64,000 nt of DNA from Methanobrevibacter arboriphilus (GCF_019669925.1 NZ_AP019779.1:806001-870000), one strand, 5' to 3'; shown: positions 28,017-39,471, counted from the first letter of the stretch. The notes: generated from the letters alone by a model not told the origin. Program-made: numbers and translations.

Positions 28017-28991
28017 TTAATTAATCTTAAGAACTGGATTTTTATCCTGGTCAAAAAGAACCATTTCCTCAGTTTCACTCGATAAATAAAGCTTTTTCTC
28101 ACTAATTACTTCCCCAACAATAGAAGCAGTGATAGAAACCTCATCTAACAAATTTATCAATTCTTCAGTATTTTTTTCCTTAGCAGTTAAAACAAAACCT
28201 GCTCCAGGATATGATTTTAACCATTCTTCCCAGTTAACATCTTCATTTCTGGGAATTTTATTCAGCTCAACTCTTCCACCAACACCAGAGGATTCAAGTA
28301 ACATTTCCAATGTTCCAAGAGTTCCAGGATTACTTATATCTTTTCCACCAGTAACCAAATCTTTTTCAGCAATTTCCTTCATAGCTATTAGCTGATCCTG
28401 TACAAGTTTCTCATCCTTAAAATAGGTCGTATCCCAATTAAGATTAAAACTAGGGTGTTGTCTTCCATCTAAATCAATAGCAACAATAATCTTATCTCCA
28501 ACATTTGCTCCAAAGCTAGTTATGATTTTATCTTTCTTAGCTATTCCAACAATTGCTACATCAAGAGCATTATACTCAGTATCAGGATGTAAATGTCCAC
28601 CAACCATTGGGACATTGAACTTTTTACAACCATCTTTAATTCCATCTATAAGACCATTAGCTATATTTTCATTATTAATAGAAAGTATATTAACCATTGC
28701 TATTGGTTTAGCTCCCATAGCTGCAATATCATTAACATTAACCAATACAGAACAATAACCCGCCCAGTAAGGATCTGCATCCATTAGCTTTCCCCAAATT
28801 CCATCAGCAGCAAATAAGACTATATTTCCATCTCCAAGATCGATAGCTGATGCATCATCTCCAAAATCAAGTAAAGTTTCACCAGAAACATTATAAACTT
28901 CTTTTAATTTGTTAGTTATGCTTTCTATAGATTTTTTTCTAGAAACTCCCTCAAAATCTTGAAGAGATTTTACAAGATCTGCTAACTCCAA
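28017..28991 (-). CDS. mmp2: Methanogenesis marker protein 2, AIR synthase-like
   Basis: A 324-residue protein of the AIR synthase/selenophosphate synthetase/ThiL fold. [28 protein letters not shown] and [21 protein letters not shown] carry the Mg-ATP ligands, and [25 protein letters not shown] is the typical C-terminal motif. The mmp2 group probably phosphorylates an unknown acyl or carbonyl substrate. The start is ambiguous: GTG at 28997 lies within AGGTGTG, so I prefer the TTG at 28991. First gene of the mmp3-mmp6-mmp5-mmp15-mmp17 run. Confidence 0.9.
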   Translation of the reverse strand: MELADLVKSLQDFEGVSRKKSIESITNKLKEVYNVSGETLLDFGDDASAIDLGDGNIVLFAADGIWGKLMDADPYWAGYCSVLVNVNDIAAMGAKPIAMVNILSINNENIANGLIDGIKDGCKKFNVPMVGGHLHPDTEYNALDVAIVGIAKKDKIITSFGANVGDKIIVAIDLDGRQHPSFNLNWDTTYFKDEKLVQDQLIAMKEIAEKDLVTGGKDISNPGTLGTLEMLLESSGVGGRVELNKIPRNEDVNWEEWLKSYPGAGFVLTAKEKNTEELINLLDEVSITASIVGEVISEKKLYLSSETEEMVLFDQDKNPVLKIN

Positions 28992-29138
28992 AACCACACC
29001 TCATTACTTTGAATCAATAAATACAATCATATGATTAATCATTATTAGTAATATTAATTCTTATAATATTAATTATTACTAGTATTATTACATATTAATA
29101 TAGTTATTACTAATATAAATAATAAATACAAGAAATAT

Positions 29139-30512
29139 TTATTCTTTAATTATATATTCCGAAGTAATATTATTTACTATTTTAATTAATTCTTTTTTAA
29201 ATTCTTTAATTTTATAAGTTTTTAATCTATTTATAGAAACATTATCCACATTTTCTATTGAACCAATATCTAGATTAATACAATTTTTTGAATTAAAAAC
29301 TTCTTTAAAAATGGATTTACCAACAATATCATCCAAACCATGTTCCAATTCAATAACACTAGACCCATTAGCAATATAACCATTTTCAACTACTTTATCA
29401 ATATCACCATCAGTGATACCAATAACTGGAACATTAAACCTATATAAAATATCAGAGGCAACAAGAGTAGTATCATCTCCAATAGTAACAACAAGATCAA
29501 TATTTTTTAGTTTATAGATATCTTCAGCAGCATGATCTAAAAAAGCTACTTTGACATGATTATTTTCAACTTCATTAGATGAAGAACCTTTAAAATCTTT
29601 CAATATTCTAGGATTTGGATTTGTTTTTCTAAGAAGTCCTGTTTTAACCACAGCCTTATTAATATCAACGACCCCTAATTTTTCGATACCATGTTTTTTG
29701 ATTTCACCACCAATAATATCAACTATTTGACCATCTTTAGATATTAATGACAGATTTTCAGAATTAGATTTACCAACTACAATACCATTGACAAATATAT
29801 TCTCATTAGGACTAACTCCATGAATATATCTAACCTTTTCTCCTAAATCACTAGTTTCCAAATCATTTTCTAATTCTTTTTTAATTAATTCTCTTTTAAA
29901 ATAGTTATCTATAACTAATCTAGGATTTAAAACATTTAAATTTAATAACTTAGACAATTTTAAAGATAAATCTGAAGATAAATTTTCATTTGAGTCTAAA
30001 GATATATTCTTTGAATTTAAAGATATATATTTATTTGAATCTAAAAATATATCTTTATTTGAGTCTAAAAATAAATTTTCATCTAAATCAGAATATATAC
30101 CTTCATCTGAACTATTCCAAGAAATTATAGATCCATCGTTTTCTCCAGGTCTTTCGATTTGAATAAATGGTATCTTTGAAAGTCTATTTTCATTAATGGA
30201 ATCATTATTAAAAAATGATTTATTGAAAACTTTATACCCAAAAGTATGTCCTGTAACTGAAGACTTACCATAATTAAGAAGAAATATTACATCCATACCT
30301 TCCTCTAAAAATAATCTTACAGATTCACTAGGAAGCCTTTTAGCTGAAATATCAATCAAATTTTCAAGAGAGGCATCAATAACAGCAGTTCGACCCATCG
30401 TACCACCTAATCTACAATATACACTACCAAAATCTTTTAAAATCTCTATGATTTTTAAAGCATACCCAGAATCGATCATATTAGGTCCATGTACAACAAT
30501 TCCAATCTTCAT
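29139..30512 (-). CDS. DUF2117 family protein
   Basis: A 457-residue methanogen protein. The N-terminal IGIVVHGPNMIDSGYALKII and YCRLGGTMGRTAVIDASLE, plus a C-terminal ATP-NAD-kinase-like stretch (VTIGDDTTLVASDILYRFNVPVIGITDGDID), match DUF2117. Between residues about 140 and 185 there is a Ser/Asn/Asp/Leu repeat insertion (LDSNK, LNSK, LDSNE units) absent from the conserved core. It lies directly upstream of mmp2 on the same strand, so a link to methanogenesis cofactors is plausible but unproven. Confidence 0.82.
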   Translation of the reverse strand: MKIGIVVHGPNMIDSGYALKIIEILKDFGSVYCRLGGTMGRTAVIDASLENLIDISAKRLPSESVRLFLEEGMDVIFLLNYGKSSVTGHTFGYKVFNKSFFNNDSINENRLSKIPFIQIERPGENDGSIISWNSSDEGIYSDLDENLFLDSNKDIFLDSNKYISLNSKNISLDSNENLSSDLSLKLSKLLNLNVLNPRLVIDNYFKRELIKKELENDLETSDLGEKVRYIHGVSPNENIFVNGIVVGKSNSENLSLISKDGQIVDIIGGEIKKHGIEKLGVVDINKAVVKTGLLRKTNPNPRILKDFKGSSSNEVENNHVKVAFLDHAAEDIYKLKNIDLVVTIGDDTTLVASDILYRFNVPVIGITDGDIDKVVENGYIANGSSVIELEHGLDDIVGKSIFKEVFNSKNCINLDIGSIENVDNVSINRLKTYKIKEFKKELIKIVNNITSEYIIKE

Positions 30513-30690
30513 TTTATAACCAAATTTATAATTAATAAAAAATCACAATTTACAATAGTCCACAATTTATAAAAAGATTCATAAATCATGCCAAATCCCA
30601 ATTATAACTAAATCAATATATTACTATAATTAAATCAAGAGATAATTATAAATAAATAGATGATTATAACTAAATCAATATATAATTAAT

Positions 30691-31209
30691 CTAATCTAGT
30701 TTTATCCTTTTTTTAAAGATCTTTGATCCACAAATCTCACAAACTTCATCATCATAATTATCAGGATATTCTTTCCTACATCCTTGACAAATTTTCTTCC
30801 AATTATATATTCCTTTAATTCCTTCAGTTAATACACTCCTATAAGGGATATTCATAATTTTAAGAACATTTTGAATAGAATAATCATCTGTAACAACTTT
30901 TATTTGTTTTCCTTGATTTGAAAAATCAATAGCTAATGCTAAAAGTTTTTTATCTACATTTGAAAGTCTTAAAGTATCTCCAGAAGAAGAAATAACATTA
31001 TTGAGCTCATTGATACTTAAATCATCAGGCTCAACAATAAATAGAATATTATCATCTATAGCTTGATCAAAAATCATTTTAGACTTTAAATCTTTAACTT
31101 CCTCACTTATTTCAGATATAGTAAAGTTTAAAGAATTTTTTAATTCAAAACCTCCAATAAAAGCAGAAGCATCTAAAATATAATAAATATTTTTATCCAT
31201 TTTATCCAT
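30691..31209 (-). CDS. nob1: Ribosome maturation endonuclease Nob1
   Basis: A 172-residue protein with an N-terminal PIN nuclease domain (YILDASAFIGGF with the first catalytic Asp, later VTDDYSIQNV with another acidic pair) and a C-terminal zinc ribbon (CQGCRKEY, then CEICGSKIF). Archaeal Nob1 cuts the 3' end of pre-16S rRNA. Two in-frame ATGs (31209 and 31200) are possible and neither has a strong ribosome binding site. Confidence 0.92.
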   Translation of the reverse strand: MDKMDKNIYYILDASAFIGGFELKNSLNFTISEISEEVKDLKSKMIFDQAIDDNILFIVEPDDLSINELNNVISSSGDTLRLSNVDKKLLALAIDFSNQGKQIKVVTDDYSIQNVLKIMNIPYRSVLTEGIKGIYNWKKICQGCRKEYPDNYDDEVCEICGSKIFKKRIKLD

Positions 31210-31562
31210 AGTATCATTATGTTACTAAAAATAAATAAACTTAATTAAATTAGTATTATAATTTAAATTTAAAATTATTAAGAACAAAGTTTTTATTATT
31301 AATTAAAAAAATAAATATAATACTCTAATAAAAATAAGTAGAAACCATAATTAGTTATAGCTTTAGAGAATATTATAATAGACATTATAAACATTAGAAT
31401 AATTAATATATCTATTTTAATATTTGAACATTATCGAATGAATATAAATATTAAATATTATAATTAAACTAATTATAAAAGCTTAAAGCTAAAATAAAGA
31501 TATAATATTAAATAAAAATAGAAAAAAAGAAATATGAACAATTTTTGATACTTTACATAACA

Positions 31563-31570
31563 TTTATATG
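31563..31570 (+). promoter_or_regulatory. TATA box of the candidate small RNA
   Basis: TTTATATG centred at 31567 lies 25-27 bases before the expected 5' end of the structured RNA near 31591, the usual archaeal TATA-to-start distance. Confidence 0.5.
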
Positions 31571-31590
31571 TGAGTAAATATATAATAATA

Positions 31591-31703
31591 ACTTGAAGGG
31601 TAGGGTCTTATCTTAACTCTTATTATCATAACAAAAATTGGCATTGAATCCGCCTCCAATCCAATTTTGGTCCCTACCCTCCTCACTATATTGTTCTTTT
31701 TTT
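31591..31703 (+). ncRNA. Candidate independent small RNA gene, about 110 bases
   Basis: Inside a 1.2 kb A+T spacer there is a G+C-enriched block with two perfect nested stems. GGGTAGGG at 31598-31605 pairs with CCCTACCC at 31672-31679. AAAATTGG at 31634-31641 pairs with CCAATTTT at 31661-31668 and is extended inside by ATTG/CAAT after a one-base bulge, leaving a C-rich 10-base loop (AATCCGCCTC). A seven-T run at 31697-31703 follows. With the TATA box in front this is a full promoter-RNA-terminator unit. It matches no tRNA, 5S, SRP or RNase P pattern that I know, and the 28-base unpaired 5' side argues against an H/ACA guide. The loop and the 3' tail (CCCTCCTCAC) are complementary to Shine-Dalgarno sequences, so a role in translation control is conceivable. 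Confidence 0.6.
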
Positions 31704-32401
31704 AAAATAGCTTAAACTCTATTTAATGAATGTGTTATAAAAAATAATTAATAATAAAAACTTTTTTATTAAATAAAAAGATTTTCATTAAATACATGAC
31801 AATAACACATTATTTGTTATTAATGATAATATTGAATAAAATTATAATAATAATATTAAATAAACTGATAATATTTAATAATTACTAATATTAAATGTCT
31901 ATTTAATACCTAAATGTACTATTAATATATAATAAGTATAATATTACTACTTAATATGTGTAATAATAATACTCAAATAATACTCAATAAATGCATAGTC
32001 AATAACCGTAATACTCAACAATTATAATATTTTAATAATTATAATATTTAGTAATTGTAATATCAATATTTAACAAATGTAATAATACCAATAAAAATAG
32101 TATTAAATATAATACTTAAGATATTGAGTAAATGTTTAGCTCAATAGTTTATCTAAAAATAGATTATTGAATTAAAATAACTAATATTAAGTTTATATTA
32201 AAAAGGCATTAATATATTATTAATATAACTATCAATAATATAACAGTTGATTAATAGAATAATGTAACAATTAAGTATTAATATAACAATCTTATTATTA
32301 AAATCAGTTGAAAAATGATTTTAAAAAATATTCATTGAAAAAACCTAAAATAAATGAATAAAACAATCTTATAAACCATATCTAAAAAGGAGAGCTATAA
32401 A
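31704..32401. other. A+T spacer
   Basis: Nearly pure A+T with many AATAATATTAAT repeats between the small RNA and moaB. No gene is supported; the moaB promoter must lie near its 3' end. Confidence 0.5.
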
Positions 32402-32923
32402 ATGAAAAGTGAAACAATGGAAGAACATAAAAAGAAATCACCAATTAAAGTGAATTGTGGGGTTATAACCCTCAGTGATACAAAATATAAGGATAAACAA
32501 AACGGTGTAAATACTGACCTCTCAGGAGAAATAATAGTTGAAGAATTAAAGAAAAAATATACTGTAAAATCCTATGAAATAATCCCTGATGAAAAAAAAC
32601 AATTGTTAAAAATAATTGAAAAGATGAAAGCTGAAAATATTGATGTTATACTTACAACTGGAGGTACAGGGATTGGAAGTAGAGATATAACAATTGAAAC
32701 TGTAAAACCTCTTTTTGAAAAAAAAATAAATGGTTTTGGAGAGATATTCAGATTAAAAAGCTATGAAAAATTAGGTTCAGGAGCTATGTTATCACGAGCA
32801 GTTGCAGGAACTTATGGGAAAACTATTATATTTTCAATGCCAGGATCTCCAAATGCAGTGAAATTAGGAATATCATTAATTATTGATGAATTAGGACACT
32901 TAAAAAAGCATTTAAATGAATAA
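32402..32923 (+). CDS. moaB: Molybdenum cofactor biosynthesis protein MoaB
   Basis: A 173-residue MoaB/MogA-fold protein that adenylylates molybdopterin for molybdenum or tungsten insertion, needed for formylmethanofuran dehydrogenase in methanogens. GVITLSDTKYKDKQNG, GGTGIGSRD at residues 87-95 and MPGSPNAVKLG near 143 are the signature motifs. The first 15 residues are a hydrophilic extension. A strong AAGGAG lies 8 bases before the ATG. Confidence 0.94.
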   Translation: MKSETMEEHKKKSPIKVNCGVITLSDTKYKDKQNGVNTDLSGEIIVEELKKKYTVKSYEIIPDEKKQLLKIIEKMKAENIDVILTTGGTGIGSRDITIETVKPLFEKKINGFGEIFRLKSYEKLGSGAMLSRAVAGTYGKTIIFSMPGSPNAVKLGISLIIDELGHLKKHLNE

Positions 32924-33025
32924 AAATAAAATTTAATACCCAAAATAAAAATAAAATTTAACACATAAATTATAAAAAAATATATAAAAAATATATAAAG
33001 AATATATAAAAAATTTATAAAAAAC

Positions 33026-33550
33026 CTAAAAAAATTCATTAACTGATATCAAAGGTTCAATTAAGATTCCTTCATCGTTTAATGAAGAAATAGCTCCTTC
33101 TTCCCTATCAACAACAACAAAAGCTTTTTTTACAATTCCACCATTTTCTTGAATAGCTTTTATAGCTTTAAGTAGAGAACCTCCTGTTGTTGTCACATCT
33201 TCAACTACAACCACATTATCACCATCATTTAATTCTCCTTCAATAAGTTTTGAAGTCCCATAACCCTTTTTTTCTTTCCTTATCATCAAAAGAGGAATTT
33301 CAGACTTTAATGAAAGTGCTGTAGCAATTGGAACCGCTCCCAAAGCAGGTCCTGCAACTTTATCAATCTTTTCACTACTAATAGCTTGATCTATGAGTTC
33401 AGCTATAGTTTTCAAAATATTAGGTTCTGTTATAGCTTTTTTCATATCAATATAATAATTACTTTTCTTTCCAGAGGAAAGTACAAAATCTCCTGTTTTA
33501 AAAACATTATTATCTTTTAAAATACTAATTAAATATTCTTTTGAAGCCAT
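33026..33550 (-). CDS. pyrE: Orotate phosphoribosyltransferase
   Basis: A 174-residue pyrimidine-synthesis enzyme. It has [27 protein letters not shown], the [14 protein letters not shown] flexible loop and the PRPP motif [13 protein letters not shown]. The start is the ATG at 33550, 4 bases after CGGTGG; a TTG one codon upstream is also in frame. It converges with moaB. Confidence 0.95.
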   Translation of the reverse strand: MASKEYLISILKDNNVFKTGDFVLSSGKKSNYYIDMKKAITEPNILKTIAELIDQAISSEKIDKVAGPALGAVPIATALSLKSEIPLLMIRKEKKGYGTSKLIEGELNDGDNVVVVEDVTTTGGSLLKAIKAIQENGGIVKKAFVVVDREEGAISSLNDEGILIEPLISVNEFF

Positions 33551-33660
33551 CAAACCACCGAAAAATTATAAAATGAAATTAAATTCTTAAATCTAAAAAT
33601 CTATAGCTAAATTAAAAGTCTACAAATAATATAAACAAGCTATATATAATCTACAAATAA

Positions 33661-33715
33661 TCTAAAATTAACCTAAAATTAACCTAAAATTAGTCTAAAA
33701 TTAGTCTAAAGTTAA
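33661..33715. repeat. Five-copy 11-base tandem array
   Basis: Five imperfect units of TCTAAAATTAA/CCTAAAATTAG lie in the 470-base spacer between the PRC-barrel gene and pyrE. The remaining spacer is A+T-rich with no supported gene. Confidence 0.7.
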
Positions 33716-34021
33716 TTTACAATAATTTATAAAACATAAACATGCTTAAAATTACGAAAACATCAATATTAAAATTAGAGAACCAATAAAAGAAATATAT
33801 AGGTATATAAAACACGTAAATATCTAAATAAATAGATTACTAAATTAGAATAATAAATACTAAATAAATAATAGATACTAAATAAATATTAGATAGATAT
33901 AATATTAAATATACTTTTTAATTCATATAGAATTTTTAATTTATGCAAAATTAACATCTATTTAAGCTTAAAATTTATCTATTATACTAAAATTTTATAT
34001 ATTTAAAATTTTTATATATTG

Positions 34022-34255
34022 TTAATCAAAAGCATCTTTTAGAAGGATTTTATCTCCAATTTTGCTTATCATATCATAAGGAATTATATCTTCACTTTTA
34101 GAAATGTTCAAAGTTTCTGATATTCCGCCTTTTTTTAAAATTAAAGATTCTACTTCTTTTGTAACATCATTAAATTCAACATCAGATACTTTACCTATTA
34201 ATACAGCGTCAGTATTAACAACTTCTTTCCCAACGATATTTTCGATAATCTTCAT
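34022..34255 (-). CDS. PRC-barrel domain protein
   Basis: A 77-residue single PRC-barrel: VGKEVVNTDAVLIGKVSDVEF, a short acidic turn and IIPYDMISKIGDKILLK are the usual strands. Such small archaeal proteins are proposed to bind RNA or partner proteins; some PRC-barrel proteins act in ribosome maturation or in cell division with SepF/FtsZ. No operon partner is adjacent. AGAGGAAT precedes the ATG. Confidence 0.9.
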   Translation of the reverse strand: MKIIENIVGKEVVNTDAVLIGKVSDVEFNDVTKEVESLILKKGGISETLNISKSEDIIPYDMISKIGDKILLKDAFD

Positions 34256-34509
34256 GTTTATTCCTCTAAAATAGTTACTATATAAAATATTCTAATATAT
34301 AATTAAATAATTAGATATATAATTAAATAAAATTATTATTCAATTATTATTCAAAATATATAATAATTTACAATATCAATTAAATCTATGAATATATTTG
34401 TATATTACAATATTTAATATTTAGCATAAGTAACATAAATTAGTGGAAATTAAATTATAAAATTATAATAGAATAATAAGTTATAATAAGTTAAGAAATA
34501 ATGAAAAAG

Positions 34510-34641
34510 CTATTCTTCAGAATAGTTTTCATCATCACCCTTATTCCAATTTATGATACCATAAACGACACATAAAAGTGTAGATAGTATTACAAGTAAA
34601 TAACCACTTAAAACCCATGGATCAGGTATTCCTAAAATCAT
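34510..34641 (-). CDS. Symporter small accessory protein, 43 residues
   Basis: A 43-residue protein with the start MILGIPDPWVLSGYLL, one membrane helix and a tail of NWNKGDDENYSEE. The IPDPW start, the LLCVVYGIINWNKG end of the helix and the place just beside a sodium:solute symporter gene match the small accessory protein of archaeal and bacterial symporters. It lies 168 bases downstream of the symporter on the same strand. GGTG is 6 bases before the ATG. It likely binds and stabilises the transporter. Confidence 0.85.
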   Translation of the reverse strand: MILGIPDPWVLSGYLLVILSTLLCVVYGIINWNKGDDENYSEE

Positions 34642-34809
34642 TTTTACACCATATATTAATAATTAATCTTATTTTAATAATTAACTTTATTTTAACAATT
34701 CATCTTACAACCAGTTTATATTAATAGTTGACTTATTTTAACAATTTGTTTAATAATTAATTTTATTTTAATAATTAGTTATAATAATTAAAAAATTAAT
34801 TTAACAAAA

Positions 34810-36420
34810 TTATTTTCCTTCAATTTTTTTATTTGATTTAAAACCTTTATAACATTTATCCAATTGTTCTTGATCCATTGGTTTTGTAAGTAAACTTACA
34901 ACTATAGTAAATATAAATGATATTGGTACAGCCACTATTAATGCATCAATTGCTGGCCATGGCATAGCTGAAATAAGCATTGGTTGACCTGTTAAAAATT
35001 GACAAATACCTAGACCTTCAGCTGTTTTTCCATATACAAATATTAACCAAAAGAGACTTGTTACTGTACCAGAAACAATTCCTGCAATAGCTCCTTCTCT
35101 TGTGGTTCTTTTCCAAAACAATGCACATATATAAACACTTAAAAATGCTGCGGCACATATCCCATAAAAAAGAGCAGTTCCCTGAGCTACTACACTTCCT
35201 GGCAATATTAAACTAAGAACAAATGCTAAAACTACAGCTATTAAAATCCCAATACGAGTTAATGAGATTGATTCAATATTTTTTTTCTTTTTCAAAGTTT
35301 CATATATATCTCTTCCTAAAGAAGTTCCTTGAGCATGATATTGAGAACTTAAAGTAGACATGGCTGCTGCAAGTAATGTTAATAAAAATATATATACAAA
35401 CCATTCTGGGAGAGCAAAATTAATGAAGGTTGGAATAATCTTATCAACATTTCCCCCAACAACGTCCACAGATATTTGACCCAGCGTATTAAAGAAATAA
35501 ACATTCGATAAAGAACCAACTATATAAGCAGAACCAGTTATAACTGCTATAAATAGTCCTCCCATTAAAACCGCCCTATTAAGTTCTTTATCAGATTTAA
35601 CAGTCATAAATCTGACAATAAGTTGTGGTTGGGCAAGTACACCGATACCAACACCCATAATAATTGTGGAAACAAGTGTCCACCAAAAAGGACTTCCCAA
35701 AGTTGGGAAAGTTGTCCATCCTGTTCCACCTAAAGCTTGAGCCGATGCTGGAAAGTGAGGTGCAAGGTTTGTAAGGGCTGTTTGAGATTCTGTAACTCCA
35801 CCAAGAATCCAATAAGTAAATATAAGTAAAAAAATCATTCCAAAAAACATTATTGTTCCTTGAACAGCTTCAGTATACATTACTCCCCTTATTCCTCCAA
35901 AGATAACATAGAAAGCAACAAAGATTGATAAAATTAAAAGAGATAAAGTGAAACTAATTGAAAGAGAAGTTTCCATAAATCTTGCAGCACCAATAAGAAC
36001 AACAGATGCATAAATAGGCATTCCAAAGAATATTATTCCACCACTAAAGTATTGAATAAATCTACTATCAAAACGACGGGAAAGAAACTCAGGAAATGTT
36101 AAAGAACCAAGATTATGGCCCATTTTTCGAGTTCTTTTACCCATAAATACAAATGCAATGAAAACCCCAATAAAAATATTTAAGAATACTAACCAAAGTA
36201 AACTCATACCAAATTGGCCTGCAATACCTCCAAATCCTACAATAGCGGCAGTACTTATAAAAGTAGCACCATAACTCAATGCCATTATATAAGGATGTGT
36301 TTTTCGCCCAGCAACCATAAATTCATCAGAAGATTTTGTGCTTTTCCAAGCTATATATCCAACATAGCCTACCACAAAAAAATAAACTAAGAAAACTATA
36401 GATAAAATTATTAAATTCAT
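34810..36420 (-). CDS. Sodium:solute symporter family transporter
   Basis: A 536-residue protein of the SSS (SLC5-like) family with about 13 membrane helices. SSDEFMVAGRKTHPYIMALSYGATFISTAAIVGFGG is a hallmark of the first core repeat and ends in the sodium-site region; YVIFGGIRGVMYTEAVQG and LLAAAMSTLSSQYHAQGTSLGRDIY carry other core helices with sodium-site serines. Substrate could be acetate, pyruvate, a monocarboxylate, proline or similar; the sequence does not decide. Paired with the 43-residue accessory protein. GAGGTTTT precedes the ATG. Confidence 0.92.
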   Translation of the reverse strand: MNLIILSIVFLVYFFVVGYVGYIAWKSTKSSDEFMVAGRKTHPYIMALSYGATFISTAAIVGFGGIAGQFGMSLLWLVFLNIFIGVFIAFVFMGKRTRKMGHNLGSLTFPEFLSRRFDSRFIQYFSGGIIFFGMPIYASVVLIGAARFMETSLSISFTLSLLILSIFVAFYVIFGGIRGVMYTEAVQGTIMFFGMIFLLIFTYWILGGVTESQTALTNLAPHFPASAQALGGTGWTTFPTLGSPFWWTLVSTIIMGVGIGVLAQPQLIVRFMTVKSDKELNRAVLMGGLFIAVITGSAYIVGSLSNVYFFNTLGQISVDVVGGNVDKIIPTFINFALPEWFVYIFLLTLLAAAMSTLSSQYHAQGTSLGRDIYETLKKKKNIESISLTRIGILIAVVLAFVLSLILPGSVVAQGTALFYGICAAAFLSVYICALFWKRTTREGAIAGIVSGTVTSLFWLIFVYGKTAEGLGICQFLTGQPMLISAMPWPAIDALIVAVPISFIFTIVVSLLTKPMDQEQLDKCYKGFKSNKKIEGK

Positions 36421-37267
36421 GAAAAAAACCTCAAAAGTATTATAACTGTTAATAGGCTACAATCAATATTATAACCACTAATATAAAACTACAAAGAATA
36501 CATACTAATTAATAAAACTACAAACAATATAAGAGTCATTACTATGACTACCATTAATAATATAATCACTATTATAACTATAATCCATATTACAAATATA
36601 AACTAAATTTAAAAAATAATTTTAAAACTAAGAAACTGACTTTAAAAGTTTAAATTTAATCTATATATCTACAAAATTTCTTTTTGTACTTTAGTATTAT
36701 ATAAGCTTTTATACATGAATTTCTGATTATAAAATTAATATTCAATAGTTATAATAAATGTAATAAATAATAGTAAATGCATTAAGTAACTTCATTAAAT
36801 AATTTTTAAAAAAATAAAAAATAAAGAAGAAAGAATATTAATCTATTGAAGAAAAAATATTAACCTATTTAAATATTAGAAAGATAAGCATTAAAATAAT
36901 ATTATGAAAAATAATATAAAAAACATAATATTAATAAAAATAATATTAATAAAAACACTATTTATAAAAATAGTATTATTAAATATGAAGTATTATTAAA
37001 TATGAAAAATAATACTATGTAAAATAAATATTAGTAAAAATAATATAAGAAATATAATATTAAAAAATATAAATAAAAATATTAAAAATATTAATAAAAA
37101 TATTAAAAACATGAATAATTTATTAATAAAAATATAAATTTAATATACTATATAAATTAATATATTAATAATTAAACTAATATATAAATGATATAAATTA
37201 ATATATGTATACTATAAACTAATATATAATTAATATAAACTAATTATATATACACATAGGGATAAGT
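36421..37267. other. A+T spacer with simple repeats
   Basis: Spacer between diverging symporter and aryl-CoA ligase genes. The half near 36900-37250 is a mosaic of AATATTAATAAAAATA and TATAAATTAATATA repeats. No gene seen; both promoters must be here. Confidence 0.5.
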
Positions 37268-38569
<1,302 letters not shown>

Positions 38570-38680
38570 AGAATATTATAGGTTTAAATTAGAATAATAT
38601 GGCCTATAATCTATTATTCATGTCATTTATTAATTAAGCATTGATAAAATTGAGGAAAATAATTATAAAAAGGGATTTCC

Positions 38681-39112
38681 ATGAAAAACAAGCAAATATC
38701 TGTATTTATTGAAAACAAAGAAGGTAGATTAAAAAAAGCTATGGATGTTTTAGCAAAAGAGAATATAAACATTAGGGCTCTTTCCATAGCAGACACAACT
38801 AAATTTGGAATACTAAGACTAATAGTATCAGAAAATGAAAAAGCAAAAAAAGTCTTAGAAAAAAATAATTTTGTTGTAAAAGAAAATGAAGTTATTATAA
38901 TAGAAATTCCAGATAAACCAAATGGTTTGAACACTATTTTAGGACATCTCGATGATGAAAATATAAATGTAGAATATATCTATGCATTTGTTAGTAAAAA
39001 AAGTGATGAAGCTATTGTTGTAGTAAGATTAGAAAATATTGACGAAGGAATAAAAGTTTTAAAAGAAAAAAAAGCCAACATACTAACTGCTGAAGACATA
39101 AAACTAATTTAG
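38681..39112 (+). CDS. Tandem ACT-domain protein
   Basis: A 143-residue protein of two ACT domains: [31 protein letters not shown] starts the first and [25 protein letters not shown] the second. ACT domains bind amino acids. This type often neighbours paaK and iorAB and is thought to sense an aromatic amino acid. It follows paaK by 111 bases; AAAGGGAT precedes the ATG. Confidence 0.9.
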   Translation: MKNKQISVFIENKEGRLKKAMDVLAKENINIRALSIADTTKFGILRLIVSENEKAKKVLEKNNFVVKENEVIIIEIPDKPNGLNTILGHLDDENINVEYIYAFVSKKSDEAIVVVRLENIDEGIKVLKEKKANILTAEDIKLI

Positions 39113-39186
39113 ATAAGTTTAAACAATTAAGTTAAAATCTAAAAACTTTAAGCTAAATTTATTTAGCTTAATTAATTTAAACATTA

Positions 39187-39471
39187 TTATTCAAGACTTT
39201 TCAAAAGTTCAGCAACTTCTTCTCTTTTATATCCTAATTTAACAAATAAATTAGCAATAGATTCTCCATCAGTTAATTCATTAATTTCATTCCATTTCTT
39301 AAAATCATTTCTTAAAATTGATTTTATTAATAATTGGATTGTTATTAATGTATCACTATCAATAGCAATTAAAATATCTTTTTCTTTAAAAAGTCCATTT
39401 GGATCAATTAATTCAAAGCTTTCATCAAGAGCATCTCTTTGAATAATTGCGTTTTTAATCTCGTAACTCAT
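39187..39471 (-). CDS. Hypothetical protein, 94 residues
   Basis: A small acidic, mostly helical protein with no membrane segment and no cysteine. I recognise no family. GGGGAT lies before the ATG. It sits downstream of iorB on the same strand (gap 131 bases) and converges with the ACT gene. The C-terminal LGYKREEVAELLKSLE looks like a UBA/CUE-type helix, but that is only an impression. Confidence 0.7.
   Translation of the reverse strand: MSYEIKNAIIQRDALDESFELIDPNGLFKEKDILIAIDSDTLITIQLLIKSILRNDFKKWNEINELTDGESIANLFVKLGYKREEVAELLKSLE

Noticed and set aside
31598-31679. tRNA gene
   Set aside because: The 8-base outer stem suggested an acceptor stem, but on neither strand are D-arm, anticodon arm and a GTTCRAAT T-loop in the right places.
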